A DNA stretch of 64,000 bases from Massilia sp. IC2-278 (GTDB lineage Bacteria; Pseudomonadota; Gammaproteobacteria; Burkholderiales; Burkholderiaceae_D). Numbering within the stretch: position 1 is the first letter of the stretch; every line of letters begins with the position of its first letter. The notes beneath the pieces were generated by a model. It worked only from the letters and a program-made list of their open reading frames with translations. It was not told the origin of the DNA and made no database searches. Made by a program: the position numbers and the translations under genes. The stretch covers positions 1 to 64,000 of the forward strand of contig NZ_JAJFES010000001.1 in assembly GCF_020708045.1 (NCBI RefSeq), written 5' to 3'. Below are positions 22,825-32,597 of the stretch, in pieces.

Positions 22825-25383
22825 TTACGCTGTCATTAACCACGTCTGCGCAAACACCTCCGCCGGCACTGGCTTCCCGAAATAGTAGCCCTGCGCTTCG
22901 CCGCAGCCGAGCGAGCGCAGCGCCTGCGCCTGCGCGCCTTCTTCCACGCCCTCGGCAATCACGTCCAGCCCCAGGTTGCGCGCCATGCCGATGATGGTGG
23001 TGACAATCGTGTAGTCGTGGCGGTCGGTCAGCATTTCGCGCACGAACGACATGTCGATCTTCAGTTTGTCCGCCGGCAGCCGCTTCAGGTAGGCCAGCGA
23101 CGAATAACCCGTGCCGAAGTCGTCGATGGCAATCGCGAACCCGTCCTCGCGCAGGGTGGCCATGGTGCGGATCGAGCCCTCGACGTCGGCCATCAGCCCG
23201 CTCTCGGTCAGTTCCAGCGCCAGGCAGCCAGGGGCGATGCCGGCGGCGCCGGTGATGCCGCGGATGCTGGCCACGAGATCGGGTTCTTCCAGCTGCTGGG
23301 CCGCGAGGTTGATCCACAGCCGGCCCGGGAAGCGCAGGCCGGCGTCGTTCCAGGCGCGCATCTGGCGGCAGGCTTCGCCCAGCACCCAGCGCCCCAGCGC
23401 GCAGATCATGCCGCGGCTCTCGGCAATCGGGATGAACACGCCGGGACTGACCCAGCCGCGCCGCGGGTCGTGCCAGCGCAGCAGGGCTTCGGCGCCGATG
23501 GCGCGGCCGCTGGCCAGGTCGACCTGCGGCTGGTAGTGGAGCGACAGCGCATTGGCGGCCAGCGCGCCGGATAAATCCTTGGCCAGCTCGATGCGCTCGA
23601 GCAGGCCCACGCTCATCTCGGGCTGGTAGAACATGAAGCCACCGCCGGCCGCCTTGGCGCGGTACATGGCGATGTCGGCGCGTTTCAGCAGGTCGTCCAT
23701 GCACAGGCCGTCGCGCGGGAAGGTGGCGATGCCGATCGACAAACCGACCGGGAAGGTCTGGCCGTGGGTCGCCACCGGGTCCTGCATGGCGTCGACCAGG
23801 CGCTGGGCGATGCGCGCGGCCACCGCGGCGTCGGCGCGCTCGGCCACCACCACGAATTCGTCGCCGGCCAGGCGCGCCAGCACTTCTTCCTCGCGCAGCG
23901 CGGCCTGGAAGCGCCGCGCCACCTTCACCAGCACCTGGTCGCCCACGCCGTGACCCTGCGTGTCGTTGATCTCCTTGAAGCGGTTCAGGTCGAGGAACAG
24001 CACCGCCAGGGGATCGTCGGCCTGTCCCGCGCGTTCGAGCGCGCTGGCCATGCGGTCGGTGAGCAGGGTGCGGTTGGCCAGGCCGGTGAGGGTGTCGTAC
24101 AAGGCCAGGTTGCGGATCTTCTCGTCGCTGGCCTTGCGCTGGGTGATGTCGGTATTGATGACCAGGAAGGCCTTGGGACGCTCCGCGTCGTCGCGCACCA
24201 GGGTCCAGTAACCTTCGACCGTGAGCAGGGCGCCGTCCTTGCGCCGCTGGGCGATCTCGCCGCTCCACTCGCCGGCCTCCAGCGTGACCTTCACCACTGC
24301 GGCGGAGGCGGCCGGGCCGTCGCGGTACAGCCAGTGGTCGATGCGGTGGCCCAGCACTTCCTCGCTGCTCCAGCCGTACAGGCGCTGGGCGCCCTTGTTC
24401 CAGAACTGCACGCGGCCGTCGATGCCGCGCACGATGATGGCGTCGCGCGCCTTGTCCAGCAGCGAAGCCTGGTCGCGGTAGCGCGCGGCGTTGTGGCGGG
24501 CTTCGTCGCGCAGGCGCTGCTCCTCGGTCACGTCTTCGGCCATCACCAGCAGGCGCCGTTCGCCCTCGGCCAGCACGATCGCCGCCATCGCCACGCGCAG
24601 GTGTTTGTCTCCGAGGTCGACCACGATGCCGTGGCGGGTGTCGCCGGCGGCCAGCAGGGCGGCGGCCAGGTCGCGGATCTCCGATTTCGGGATCACCGCG
24701 CCGAAGTCCTGGCCGCGCATCTGCGCTTCGTCGGCCAGGCCGACGATGTCGCAAAAGGCGCGGTTCATGCTCTGGATGTACAGCTCGCCGTCGAGCACCA
24801 TCAGCCCGGTCGGCAGGCTGGCGACGATGGCCTCGGCATAGCGCTTCAGGGCCAGCATGGCGCGCCGGTCGGTGATGTCGGTGAGGGCGCCGGCCACGCG
24901 GATCGCATGGCCGGCCGCGTTGCGCTGGGCGTGGCTGAGGGCGCGGAACCAGCGGTATTCGCCGCTCTTGCAGCGCAGGCGGTAGGTCACGTCGTAGGGC
25001 GTCTGGCCGCTGCGGTCGTGGATGTGGGCGGTGAAGGCAGTGACCGTCGGCAACACGTCGTCGGGGTGCAGCAGTTTCAGGAGGCTGGACAGTCCGTTCG
25101 GCAGTTCGCCCGTATCGCCATAGCCGACCATGCGCCGCACCTGCTCGGACCAGATGAATTCGTTGGCCGGGTCCATGAGTTTACGCTCGCCCAGTTCGAC
25201 GTCCCACAGACCGTCGCTGGTCGACTCGCGCAGCAGCGCGAAGCGGGCCTGCAGGCGGTCGTGGGCATCGCGCAGGGTGGCCAGTTCGGTGCGTGCTGTG
25301 CTGCCCGCGCGCCGCGCGAGGTCGAGGCGTTGGCGCAGGCGCACACCAAGCGGGTTACCTGGTCGTTTTGAAAGAGGACGCAC
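22825..25383 (-). CDS. PAS-GGDEF-EAL cyclic-di-GMP signalling protein
   Basis: 852 residues. Three PAS-type sensor domains come first (about 50-165, 175-290 and 300-425; for example YDVTYRLRCKSGEYRWFRAL and GYWTLVRDDAERPKAFLVIN). A diguanylate cyclase domain follows (NLALYDTLTGLANRTLLTDR, active-site motif LAGDEF), then a phosphodiesterase domain with GAEALLRW (EAL motif) and DDFGTGYSSLAYLKRLPADK. The GGDEF motif has Ala in the first position, which is tolerated in many active enzymes; the EAL signature looks complete. No membrane helix is seen, so it should be cytoplasmic. GTG 25383 is preceded by GAGGTGA. It probably alters c-di-GMP for biofilm or motility control. Confidence 0.93.
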   Translation of the reverse strand: MRPLSKRPGNPLGVRLRQRLDLARRAGSTARTELATLRDAHDRLQARFALLRESTSDGLWDVELGERKLMDPANEFIWSEQVRRMVGYGDTGELPNGLSSLLKLLHPDDVLPTVTAFTAHIHDRSGQTPYDVTYRLRCKSGEYRWFRALSHAQRNAAGHAIRVAGALTDITDRRAMLALKRYAEAIVASLPTGLMVLDGELYIQSMNRAFCDIVGLADEAQMRGQDFGAVIPKSEIRDLAAALLAAGDTRHGIVVDLGDKHLRVAMAAIVLAEGERRLLVMAEDVTEEQRLRDEARHNAARYRDQASLLDKARDAIIVRGIDGRVQFWNKGAQRLYGWSSEEVLGHRIDHWLYRDGPAASAAVVKVTLEAGEWSGEIAQRRKDGALLTVEGYWTLVRDDAERPKAFLVINTDITQRKASDEKIRNLALYDTLTGLANRTLLTDRMASALERAGQADDPLAVLFLDLNRFKEINDTQGHGVGDQVLVKVARRFQAALREEEVLARLAGDEFVVVAERADAAVAARIAQRLVDAMQDPVATHGQTFPVGLSIGIATFPRDGLCMDDLLKRADIAMYRAKAAGGGFMFYQPEMSVGLLERIELAKDLSGALAANALSLHYQPQVDLASGRAIGAEALLRWHDPRRGWVSPGVFIPIAESRGMICALGRWVLGEACRQMRAWNDAGLRFPGRLWINLAAQQLEEPDLVASIRGITGAAGIAPGCLALELTESGLMADVEGSIRTMATLREDGFAIAIDDFGTGYSSLAYLKRLPADKLKIDMSFVREMLTDRHDYTIVTTIIGMARNLGLDVIAEGVEEGAQAQALRSLGCGEAQGYYFGKPVPAEVFAQTWLMTA

Positions 25384-25591
25384 TGGTCACCTCGTGATGG
25401 TGGTGGGCTGATTGGCGGAAGCGGGAAGTATGAGCGCCGCGCCCGGTATTGTCTTGGTGCAATTAGCTCAACATCGAGGAATGCTGATGTTGGTCAAAAT
25501 GCACCGTTGCGGCGCATGTGCAACGTTTCTTTATCACCCTGCAAATACCCGGATTGAATAAGGTTGACCAGCCAGATGCGCTCGGGAGACC

Positions 25592-27354
25592 ATGCAATTG
25601 AGCAATTTTCCTTTTTCTAACAGATTTATTTCCATGTTTGCCCGACTCCTACGCCGCCGGTCGATCAAGACCAAGCTCATGCTCGGCATGGCCGCCTGCC
25701 TGCTGCTCTTCATCGCGATTTCCGCTGCCCTCAGCGTCAGCCTGACCGGACGCGGCATGCGTGCGCGCGTCGTCAACCACGAGCTGCCGGCCGTGGTCGG
25801 CGAGATCCGCAACGATGTGCTGCGCCAGATCACCGGCCCCTTGAGCGCCTCGCTCGGCGTTGCCGGCAATACCTATGTGCAGGCCTGGGAACGCGCCGGC
25901 CTGGACCCAAGACCGGCGAACTGAAACTCTTCATCAATACCCGTGCCGATGCCGGCGACGGCAAGCTGGCGGTGGCCGGCCTTGGTTTGTCGATCAATGC
26001 GCTTGGCGAAGCGGTGCGCGCCTACAAGGTCGGCGCGTCGGGCTACGTGTACCTGGTGCGCGAGGACGGTACCATCCTGCTGCACCGCGACGCCGCCCTG
26101 GCCGACGGCGCGCACAACATGAAGGACTTGCCGGGCTTCGGGCCGGACCTGATGGCCGGCCTGCTCGGCAAAGCGAAGTTCGCGCATGCCGCCCATGCCT
26201 CGGCGCAGGGCGAGATGATCGTGGCCTCGTCGTATATCCCCGAGCTGGGCCTGTACGTCATCGCCGAAGTGCCGGAAAGCGAAGTGCTGGGCGAACTGAC
26301 CCGCTCGACCCTGCTGGCGAGCCTGGCGGCCGGCGTGATCGGTGGCGGCATTGGCCTGGTGCTGATCTTCCTGATCAGCCGCGCGATCGCCGCGCCGGTC
26401 TCGCGCGCCGCCGCCATGCTGGACGAGATCGCCGATGGCAAGGGCGACCTGACGCGCCGCATGCCGGTCGAGAGCGAGGATGAAGTCGGCCGGCTGGCCG
26501 ACGCCTTCAACCGCTTCGTCTCGTCGCTGAACCGCACCATGAGCGAAGTGCGCGACAGCACCCACGCGATTGCCGGCGCCTCGGCCGAAATCGCGGCCGG
26601 CAACCTGAACCTGTCGAGCCGTACCGAAGCACAGGCGTCGAGCCTGGAAGAGACGGCCGCCGCGATGGAAGAGTTGACATCGACCGTGCGCCAGAATGCC
26701 GACAATGCGCGCCAGGCCAACGGGCTGGTGATGTCGGCCAGCGAGCAGGCGCGCGCAGGCGGCACGGTGGTGGGCGACGTGGTGGCGAAGATGGGGGCCA
26801 TCTCCGACAGCTCGCGCAAAATCGCCGACATCATCGGCGTGATCGACGGCATCGCCTTCCAGACCAATATCCTGGCGCTGAACGCGGCGGTGGAAGCGGC
26901 CCGCGCCGGCGAACAGGGACGCGGCTTCGCGGTCGTCGCTTCCGAGGTGCGCAACCTGGCCCAGCGCTCGGCGGCGGCGGCCAAGGAGATCAAGGATTTG
27001 ATCGGCGCATCGAGCGCGCAGGTGGAAGCGGGCGCGCGCCTGGTCGACACGGCCGGCGCCACCATGACCGGCATCGTCCAGGCGGTGCAGCGCGTGGCCG
27101 ACCTGATGAGCGAGATCGACGCCGCCAGCAGCGAGCAGAGCCAGGGCATCGGCCAGGTGAACGTGTCGATCGCGGCCATGGACGACGTGACCCAGCAGAA
27201 TGCGGCGCTGGTCGAGGAAGCGGCGGCGGCAGCAGGCGCGCTGGAAGAGCAGGCGGCCAGGCTGGCGCAGGTAGTGAGCGGCTTCAAGCTCGAGGACGAG
27301 GGCGGGGCGGTGATGGTGTCGAAGGCGCCGGTGCGCATGCTGCTCGGCCGTTAA
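25592..27354 (+). pseudogene. methyl-accepting chemotaxis protein, broken in the sensor domain
   Basis: Two reading frames make up one chemoreceptor. The first (25592-25924) gives a membrane helix ([20 protein letters not shown]) and the start of a periplasmic Cache-like domain, ending ERAGLDP then a stop. The second frame continues from about 25906 with [20 protein letters not shown], a second helix ([17 protein letters not shown]), HAMP, and the signalling tip ([20 protein letters not shown]). The join fits a missing base in the CCC run at 25906-25908. The periplasmic part is also short for this receptor class, suggesting an internal deletion. A read error is possible. The cytoplasmic module is intact and could still be made from an internal start (GTG 25972). 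Confidence 0.75.
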
Positions 27355-27412
27355 TAAGCATTGCAGCGCGCAGCCGAACAACCGCATGGACACAGGTGCC
27401 TTGCGCGGCCTG

Positions 27413-27464
27413 GTCCACCCTACAATTACCGAGTATTTCGTAGGGTGGACACCTGTGTCCACGC
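27413..27464. repeat. REP-like palindrome, GGACACCTGTGTCC variant
   Basis: GTCCACCCTAC (27413-27423) and GTAGGGTGGAC (27440-27450) are perfect 11-bp inverted arms around 16 bases. The right arm leads into a second palindrome, GTGGACAC CT GTGTCCAC (27445-27462). The flanks match the GTAGGGTGG...CCACGC frame of the repeats at 6298, 22625 and 51123, with a different core. Confidence 0.75.
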
Positions 27465-27598
27465 TGTAGAGCACACGCATACCGACAGCGCAACCGCGCC
27501 AGCCCGTTAGCGGCTCTGCCTTTCCGGACATTCCTGTCCACATTCTCCCGCCCACCGCCGCGATTTAACAATCCTCGCGGCTCGCGTGCGCGCCTTTT

Positions 27599-27623
27599 CG
27601 CTGCATCTGTCTATGATGCAGCG
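27599..27623. promoter_or_regulatory. hairpin in the gap before the dehydrogenase operon
   Basis: CGCTGCATC (27599-27607) and GATGCAGCG (27615-27623) form a perfect 9-bp stem with a 7-base loop. No T-run follows. Together with the repeat at 27413 it is the only structure noted in the 531-bp gap 27355-27885, which holds no recognisable gene. Confidence 0.4.
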
Positions 27624-27885
27624 ATGCGCGAAGACTATTCCCAGGTAGTATTTACCTGCACAAAAGCCCGCTGTCCTGGGGGATTGTGTATCGGGGTCGC
27701 GCACGATTGCCCTGCCTATTGTGGATTACCCGTAATCCGTCGCAGCTCTGCAACTGTTACATGGCCGTTTTGTATCAGCCGTGTATCCGCCTCCCGTGCG
27801 CGCGTATTTCCGTGTAGCATCGCCCCCTTTTTGAAAGTTCCCCACGCACGCCCGGCCGGGCGTGACGTCATTACCGAGAACTGTT

Positions 27886-28611
27886 ATGTCTGACGAAACC
27901 AAATCCCCCTCCCGCCGGAGCCTGATCAAGAGTCTCGTCTTCGTGCCGATGGGCGTCGGCGTTGCCGGCGCCATCCAGGGCGTCACCGGCGCCACCGCCA
28001 GCACGACGACCACGGCCGAAGGCAAGCCCGACGACTACAAGCCGACCTTCTTCAGTGCCGACGAATGGCGCTTCCTCGGCGCCGCCGTCGACCGCCTGAT
28101 CCCGCACGACGAGCACGGTCCGGGCGCCGTCGAATCCGGCGTGCTGGAATTCCTCGACCGCCACATGCAGACCCCGTACGCCAATGGCGGCGTGTGGTAC
28201 ATGCAGGGCCCGTTCCTGGAAGCGGCGCCCGAGTTCGGCTACCAGGGCAAGCTGCCGCTGCGCGACATCCTGCGCGTCGGCATCAAGGCCATGGACGCCC
28301 ACTGCACCGCGAACTTCTCGGGCAAGCGTTTCGCCGACCTGGGCGTGGCCAAGCAGGAAGCCCTGCTGAAGGATGCCGAAGCCGGCAAGATCAAGCTGGA
28401 AAACATTTCGTCGAAGCTCTTCTTCAGCAATTTGCTGAACGAAACCCGCAACGGCTACTTCGCCGACCCGCGCCACGGCGGCAACAAGAACATGGGCGCC
28501 TGGAAAATGATCGGCTACCCGGGCATGCGCGCCGATTACCTCGACTGGGTCGAGGTGCGCGACAAACCGTATCCGATCGGACCGGTGGACCTGGCAGGAC
28601 GCAGAGGATAA
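27886..28611 (+). CDS. gluconate 2-dehydrogenase subunit 3 family protein (Tat-exported)
   Basis: 241 residues. The start has a twin-arginine signal (SPSRRSLIKSLVFVPMGVGV). The mature part matches the small subunit of FAD-dependent membrane dehydrogenases: FFSADEWRFLGAAVDRLIPH, GVLEFLDRHMQTPYANGGVW and GYPGMRADYLDWVE. This subunit acts as a chaperone that carries the cofactor-loaded flavoprotein through the Tat pore. I chose ATG 27886 because it starts the Tat signal directly. It is the first of three genes with gaps of 7 and 9 bases, so it forms an operon with the GMC oxidoreductase and the cytochrome c. Confidence 0.93.
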   Translation: MSDETKSPSRRSLIKSLVFVPMGVGVAGAIQGVTGATASTTTTAEGKPDDYKPTFFSADEWRFLGAAVDRLIPHDEHGPGAVESGVLEFLDRHMQTPYANGGVWYMQGPFLEAAPEFGYQGKLPLRDILRVGIKAMDAHCTANFSGKRFADLGVAKQEALLKDAEAGKIKLENISSKLFFSNLLNETRNGYFADPRHGGNKNMGAWKMIGYPGMRADYLDWVEVRDKPYPIGPVDLAGRRG

Positions 28612-28618
28612 AAACAAC

Positions 28619-30394
28619 ATGGCAATCGTAAAAAACAAAGTAGACGTCGTTATCGTCGGCATGGGCTGGACCGGCGCCATCATGGCCAAGGAACTCACCG
28701 ACGCCGGCCTGAACGTGGTCGCACTCGAGCGCGGCCCGGACCGCGACACGCAAACCGATTTCTCGTACCCGCGCGTGGTCGACGAACTCGAAGGCTCGGT
28801 GCACCGCAAGTACCTGCAGTCGCTGAACCAGGAAACCGTGACCATCCGCCACGGCATCAACGACACCGCCGTGCCTTACCGCCAGATGGGTTCGTTCAAG
28901 CCGGGCACCGGCGTCGGCGGCGCCGGCAGCCACTGGTCGGGCGCCCACTTCCGCGCACTGCCGGAAGACTTCAAGGTGCGTTCCAATCTGGAGCAGCGCT
29001 TCGGCAAGAACTTCATCCCGGCCAACATGACGGTGCAGGATTTCCCGGTCACGTATGAAGACCTGGAACCGCACTTCGACCACTTCGAATATGTGTGCGG
29101 CACCTCGGGCAAGGGCGGCGTCATCAACGGCCAGATCGTCGAAGGCGGCAATCCGTTCGAAGGCTCGCGCAAGCGCGACTACCCGCTCGGTCCGAACCCG
29201 AGCTACCTGGGCGCCGAATGGTTCTACAAGGCCGCGCGCGAAATGGGCTACCACCCGTTCCCGATCCCGGCATCGAACGCCTCGGCTCCGTACATCAACC
29301 CGTACGGCTGCCAGATGGGCCCGTGCAACGCCTGCGGCTTCTGCTCGGACTACGGCTGCCTGAACTACTCCAAGGCCAGCCCGAACGTCAACATCCTGCC
29401 GGTGCTGCGCACCCGCGAGAACTTCACCCTGCGCACCCACGCCCAGGTGCTGAAGGTGAACCTGACCGCCGACAAGAAGATGGCGACCGGTGTTTCGTAC
29501 CTGGACGCGGAAGGCCGCGAAACCGAACAGCCGGCCGACCTGGTCCTGCTGTGCGCGTTCTCGCTGTTCAACGTGCACATGATGCTGGTGTCGGGCATCG
29601 GTACCCCATACGACCCGGTATCGAAAACCGGTAACGTCGGCAACAACTACTCGTATCAGAACCTGAATCGCGTTTCGCTGTTCTTCGACGAGACCGTGCA
29701 GGCCAACCAGTTCATCGGTATCGGCGGCGCCGGCACCACCTTCGACGATTTGAACGGCAACCGCAACGATTCGTCCAAGACCGGCTACATCGGCGGCGGC
29801 ATCATCTGGGCGCGCCAGCCTGGCGCCGGTCCGGTGCGCGGCATCGCCACCCCGCCGGGCGTGCCGGCCTGGGGCAGCGAATGGAAGAAGGGAGTGAAGG
29901 AAGCCTTCCGCCACTCGTTCTACTACGAAGTGCAGGGTTCCTGCATGTCGTACGACGACGCTTACCTGAGCCTGGACCCGACGTATAAAGATGCCTTTGG
30001 CCGTCCGCTGCTGCGCATGACCTTCGACTGGCACGACAACGAGATCAAGGCCTCGCAGTACCTGGTCGAGAAAGCCACCGATATGTGCAAGGTCCTGGGA
30101 CCGAAGGCGATGAAGGGCGACGCCAAGAAGGACGGCTCGCACTACAACATCACCCAGTACCAGTCGACCCACACCTGCGGCGGCGCGATCATGGGCACGA
30201 ACCCGAAGACCTCGGCCCTGAACAAGTACCTGCAATCGTGGGACGTGGCCAACGTGTTCGCACCGGGCGCCAACGCCTTCCCGCAGAACAACGGCTACAA
30301 CCCGACCGGCATGGTCGGCGCACTGACCTACTGGTGCGCCAAGGCGGTACGCGAGCTGTACTTGAAAAACCCGGGCCCGCTGGTGCAGGCATAA
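28619..30394 (+). CDS. GMC-family FAD dehydrogenase, large subunit
   Basis: 591 residues. The N-terminal dinucleotide-binding motif is DVVIVGMGWTGAIMAKEL, followed by VALERG. Mid-protein a Cys cluster (GPCNACGFCSDYGC) fits the iron-sulfur ligands reported in membrane FAD-glucose/gluconate dehydrogenases. The C-terminal GMC region has THTCGGAIMGTNPKTSALN and ANVFAPGANAFPQNNGYNPT with the catalytic His/Asn area. It oxidises a polyol, sugar or sugar acid in the periplasm and hands electrons to the cytochrome subunit. It has no signal of its own, in line with piggy-back export by the Tat-signal subunit. Exact substrate (gluconate, 2-ketogluconate, sorbitol) cannot be told. Confidence 0.93.
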   Translation: MAIVKNKVDVVIVGMGWTGAIMAKELTDAGLNVVALERGPDRDTQTDFSYPRVVDELEGSVHRKYLQSLNQETVTIRHGINDTAVPYRQMGSFKPGTGVGGAGSHWSGAHFRALPEDFKVRSNLEQRFGKNFIPANMTVQDFPVTYEDLEPHFDHFEYVCGTSGKGGVINGQIVEGGNPFEGSRKRDYPLGPNPSYLGAEWFYKAAREMGYHPFPIPASNASAPYINPYGCQMGPCNACGFCSDYGCLNYSKASPNVNILPVLRTRENFTLRTHAQVLKVNLTADKKMATGVSYLDAEGRETEQPADLVLLCAFSLFNVHMMLVSGIGTPYDPVSKTGNVGNNYSYQNLNRVSLFFDETVQANQFIGIGGAGTTFDDLNGNRNDSSKTGYIGGGIIWARQPGAGPVRGIATPPGVPAWGSEWKKGVKEAFRHSFYYEVQGSCMSYDDAYLSLDPTYKDAFGRPLLRMTFDWHDNEIKASQYLVEKATDMCKVLGPKAMKGDAKKDGSHYNITQYQSTHTCGGAIMGTNPKTSALNKYLQSWDVANVFAPGANAFPQNNGYNPTGMVGALTYWCAKAVRELYLKNPGPLVQA

Positions 30395-30403
30395 GACGCA
30401 AGG

Positions 30404-31825
30404 ATGAGCATGAGTTCCAAGAAAAAAATCCTCGCCGGCGTCGTCGGCGCAGGCGCCCTGGTATTCGTCGGCGCACTGGCCTACGCGCTGATCCCGACCG
30501 ATACCCGTGACATCGGCCCAGGCCAGCAAGTGGCGGCCGGCAGCGCCGAAGAAAAGCAGCTGATCGAAGCGGGCCGCTACGTGGCCGTGGCGTCGGACTG
30601 TATCGCCTGCCACACCGCGGGCAACGGCAAGCAGTACGCCGGCGGACGCGGCATCGAGTCGCCGATCGGCACGATGTACGCCACCAACATCACGCCCGAC
30701 AAGAACACCGGTATCGGCAACTACTCGCTGAACGACTTCGACCGCGCTGTCCGCCACGGCATCAAGCCGGGCGGCGGCACGCTGTACCCGTCGATGCCTT
30801 ACCCGTCGTACGCGAAGATGAGCGACCAGGACCTGCGCGCCCTGTACGTCTACTTCATGAAGGGCGTGGCGCCGGTGGCGGCGGAAAACCGCGCCAGCGA
30901 TATCCCGTGGCCGCTGTCGATCCGCTGGCCGCTGTCGATCTGGCGCAAGCAGTTCGCGCCGGAAGTGGCACCGATCAACGCCGGCAAGTACGCCGACGCC
31001 AACATCGCACGCGGCGCCTACCTGGTGCAGAGCCTGGGCCACTGCGGCAGCTGCCACACGCCTCGCTCGGCTACCATGAGCGAACTGGCGCTGGACGAAT
31101 CCGGTCCGGAATACCTGTCGGGCGGTCCGCTGATCGACGGCTGGCTGGCGGTCAACCTGCGCGGCGACAAGGTCGGCGGCATGGGCGACTGGAGCCAGAA
31201 GGACATCGTCGACACCCTCAAGAGCGCGCGCAACAGCCACACGGCTGTGGTGGGCGGTCCGATGAACGACGTGGTCTCGCACAGCACCCAGCACATGACG
31301 GACGCCGACCTGAACGCGATGGCCGCTTACCTGAAGACGCTGCCGGCAACGGGCAAGACCAAGTCGACCTTCGCGGCGAACGACACCACGGCCAAGGAAC
31401 TGTTCGTCGGTATCGAGAAGAACCGCGGCGCCCAGCTCTACCTGGACAACTGCGCGGCCTGCCACCGTACCGACGGCAAGTCGAACCGCATCGTGTTCCC
31501 GGCACTGCCAGGCAATCCGACCGTGCTGTCGGACGATCCGACCTCGCTGATCCGCGTGGTCCTGGCCGGCAGCCGCCTGCCATCGACCAAGACCGCACCG
31601 TCGGACCTCGGCATGCCGGGCTTCGCATGGCGCCTGTCGGATGACGAGACGGCGCAACTGGTGACCTTCGTGCGCCAGAGCTGGGGCAACAACGCCGCAG
31701 CCGCCACCGCTTCGGACGTCAAGAAGGTACGTGGCAGCATCGACGAGCAGGAGCTGAAAGCCGGTAACGTGACCTCGCTGGAAGAAATGCGCAAGATCAC
31801 GGGCGCGGAGCAGAAGGTGCACTAA
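30404..31825 (+). CDS. three-haem cytochrome c subunit of the membrane dehydrogenase
   Basis: 473 residues. An N-terminal hydrophobic segment (GVVGAGALVFVGALAYALI) serves as signal or anchor. Three haem sites are present: CIACH at 66, CGSCH at 214 and CAACH at 350, each with downstream Met candidates such as PSMPYPSYAKM. This is the usual layout of the cytochrome subunit that takes electrons from the GMC flavoprotein and reduces ubiquinone. It starts 9 bases after the flavoprotein stop. A strong terminator follows the operon. The cytochrome encoded at 14747 is its paralogue. Confidence 0.94.
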   Translation: MSMSSKKKILAGVVGAGALVFVGALAYALIPTDTRDIGPGQQVAAGSAEEKQLIEAGRYVAVASDCIACHTAGNGKQYAGGRGIESPIGTMYATNITPDKNTGIGNYSLNDFDRAVRHGIKPGGGTLYPSMPYPSYAKMSDQDLRALYVYFMKGVAPVAAENRASDIPWPLSIRWPLSIWRKQFAPEVAPINAGKYADANIARGAYLVQSLGHCGSCHTPRSATMSELALDESGPEYLSGGPLIDGWLAVNLRGDKVGGMGDWSQKDIVDTLKSARNSHTAVVGGPMNDVVSHSTQHMTDADLNAMAAYLKTLPATGKTKSTFAANDTTAKELFVGIEKNRGAQLYLDNCAACHRTDGKSNRIVFPALPGNPTVLSDDPTSLIRVVLAGSRLPSTKTAPSDLGMPGFAWRLSDDETAQLVTFVRQSWGNNAAAATASDVKKVRGSIDEQELKAGNVTSLEEMRKITGAEQKVH

Positions 31826-31850
31826 GCCTTCGCCGCTGACGCGATACAGG

Positions 31851-31887
31851 AATGCCGCCAGGGTGCAAGCCCGGCGGCATTTTTTTC
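31851..31887 (+). terminator. terminator of the dehydrogenase operon
   Basis: AATGCCGCC (31851-31859) pairs with GGCGGCATT (31873-31881), with an inner GGG/CCC extension, and runs into a T tract to 31887. It lies 25 bases past the cytochrome stop. Confidence 0.88.
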
Positions 31888-32035
31888 GACTGTTCGTTAC
31901 CGTTAAGTACCGAACGCTGAGCTTGCCAGCTGTTGCGTAGAATCTGAATGAACCGGTGTGCACGACGATCAGCGCTGCCTCAGCGTGTCGCAGGTGCCCG
32001 CCGTTCAATCACGCATTCAACACAGGAGTACAAAG

Positions 32036-32512
32036 ATGGAAATCCGCAGCCTGCTTTCGTCCATTTTGATCGGCGCCGTCGCCAGTGCGCGCTCGATGAC
32101 GCCGATGGCCACCATTGCAACGGCACGCCTGGCGGGCCGCGATACGACCGGCGACATCTTTCTCCTGAACCGTCCGGTCTTCAAGTACGGCGCCCTGGCC
32201 ATGGGCGTGGGCGAGCTGTTCGGCGACAAGATGAAGTCGGCGCCGGACCGCACCGTCGCCCTGGGCTTGCTGGCGCGCGTCATGAGCGCCGGGATTGCCG
32301 GCGCGGCGCTGGCGCCGAAGGGCCGCGAAAAGGCCGGCGCCGCGGTTGCCGTTGCCACCGCCGTGCCGCTCGCGTATGCCACGCTGGCCTGCCGCAAGCA
32401 GGCGATGGCGCGCATGGGCCAGACCCGCAGCGGACTGATCGAAGATGCGCTGGTGGTGGCCGCCAGCACGGCGATCGTGGCGCTGTCGACGCGCAATCAG
32501 CCCGGGGAATAA
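32036..32512 (+). CDS. DUF4126 family membrane protein
   Basis: 158 residues, mostly Ala/Gly/Val-rich hydrophobic helices (LLSSILIGAVASARSMTPMA, KYGALAMGVGELFGDKM, VMSAGIAGAALAPKG, DALVVAASTAIVAL). The RSMTP motif after the first helix and GELFGDKMKSAPDRT resemble DUF4126 proteins, which are predicted inner-membrane proteins of unknown role. ATG 32036 has AGGAG 7 bases upstream. It stands alone between the dehydrogenase terminator and the convergent porin gene. Confidence 0.72.
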   Translation: MEIRSLLSSILIGAVASARSMTPMATIATARLAGRDTTGDIFLLNRPVFKYGALAMGVGELFGDKMKSAPDRTVALGLLARVMSAGIAGAALAPKGREKAGAAVAVATAVPLAYATLACRKQAMARMGQTRSGLIEDALVVAASTAIVALSTRNQPGE

Positions 32513-32560
32513 GCTTTCACCTGCTGCTGCGGGGGAGGGCGTGGCGGCCAAAGCCGAGGC

Positions 32561-32591
32561 CGTGTCCGGATGTCGGCCCCGACCCGGGCTG
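32561..32591. repeat. single REP-like unit related to 383-405
   Basis: The 31 bases match 384-414 at 26 positions (core CGTGTCCGGATGTC). As at the left end of the window, the unit lies a few bases past a minus-strand stop codon. No inverted partner is seen here. Confidence 0.65.
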
Positions 32592-32597
32592 TTGCCG

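Noticed and set aside
28424..32008. Very long open frame on the minus strand opposite the dehydrogenase operon
   Set aside because: It mirrors three clear genes on the plus strand, has no recognisable domain and arises from the high-GC third-position bias.
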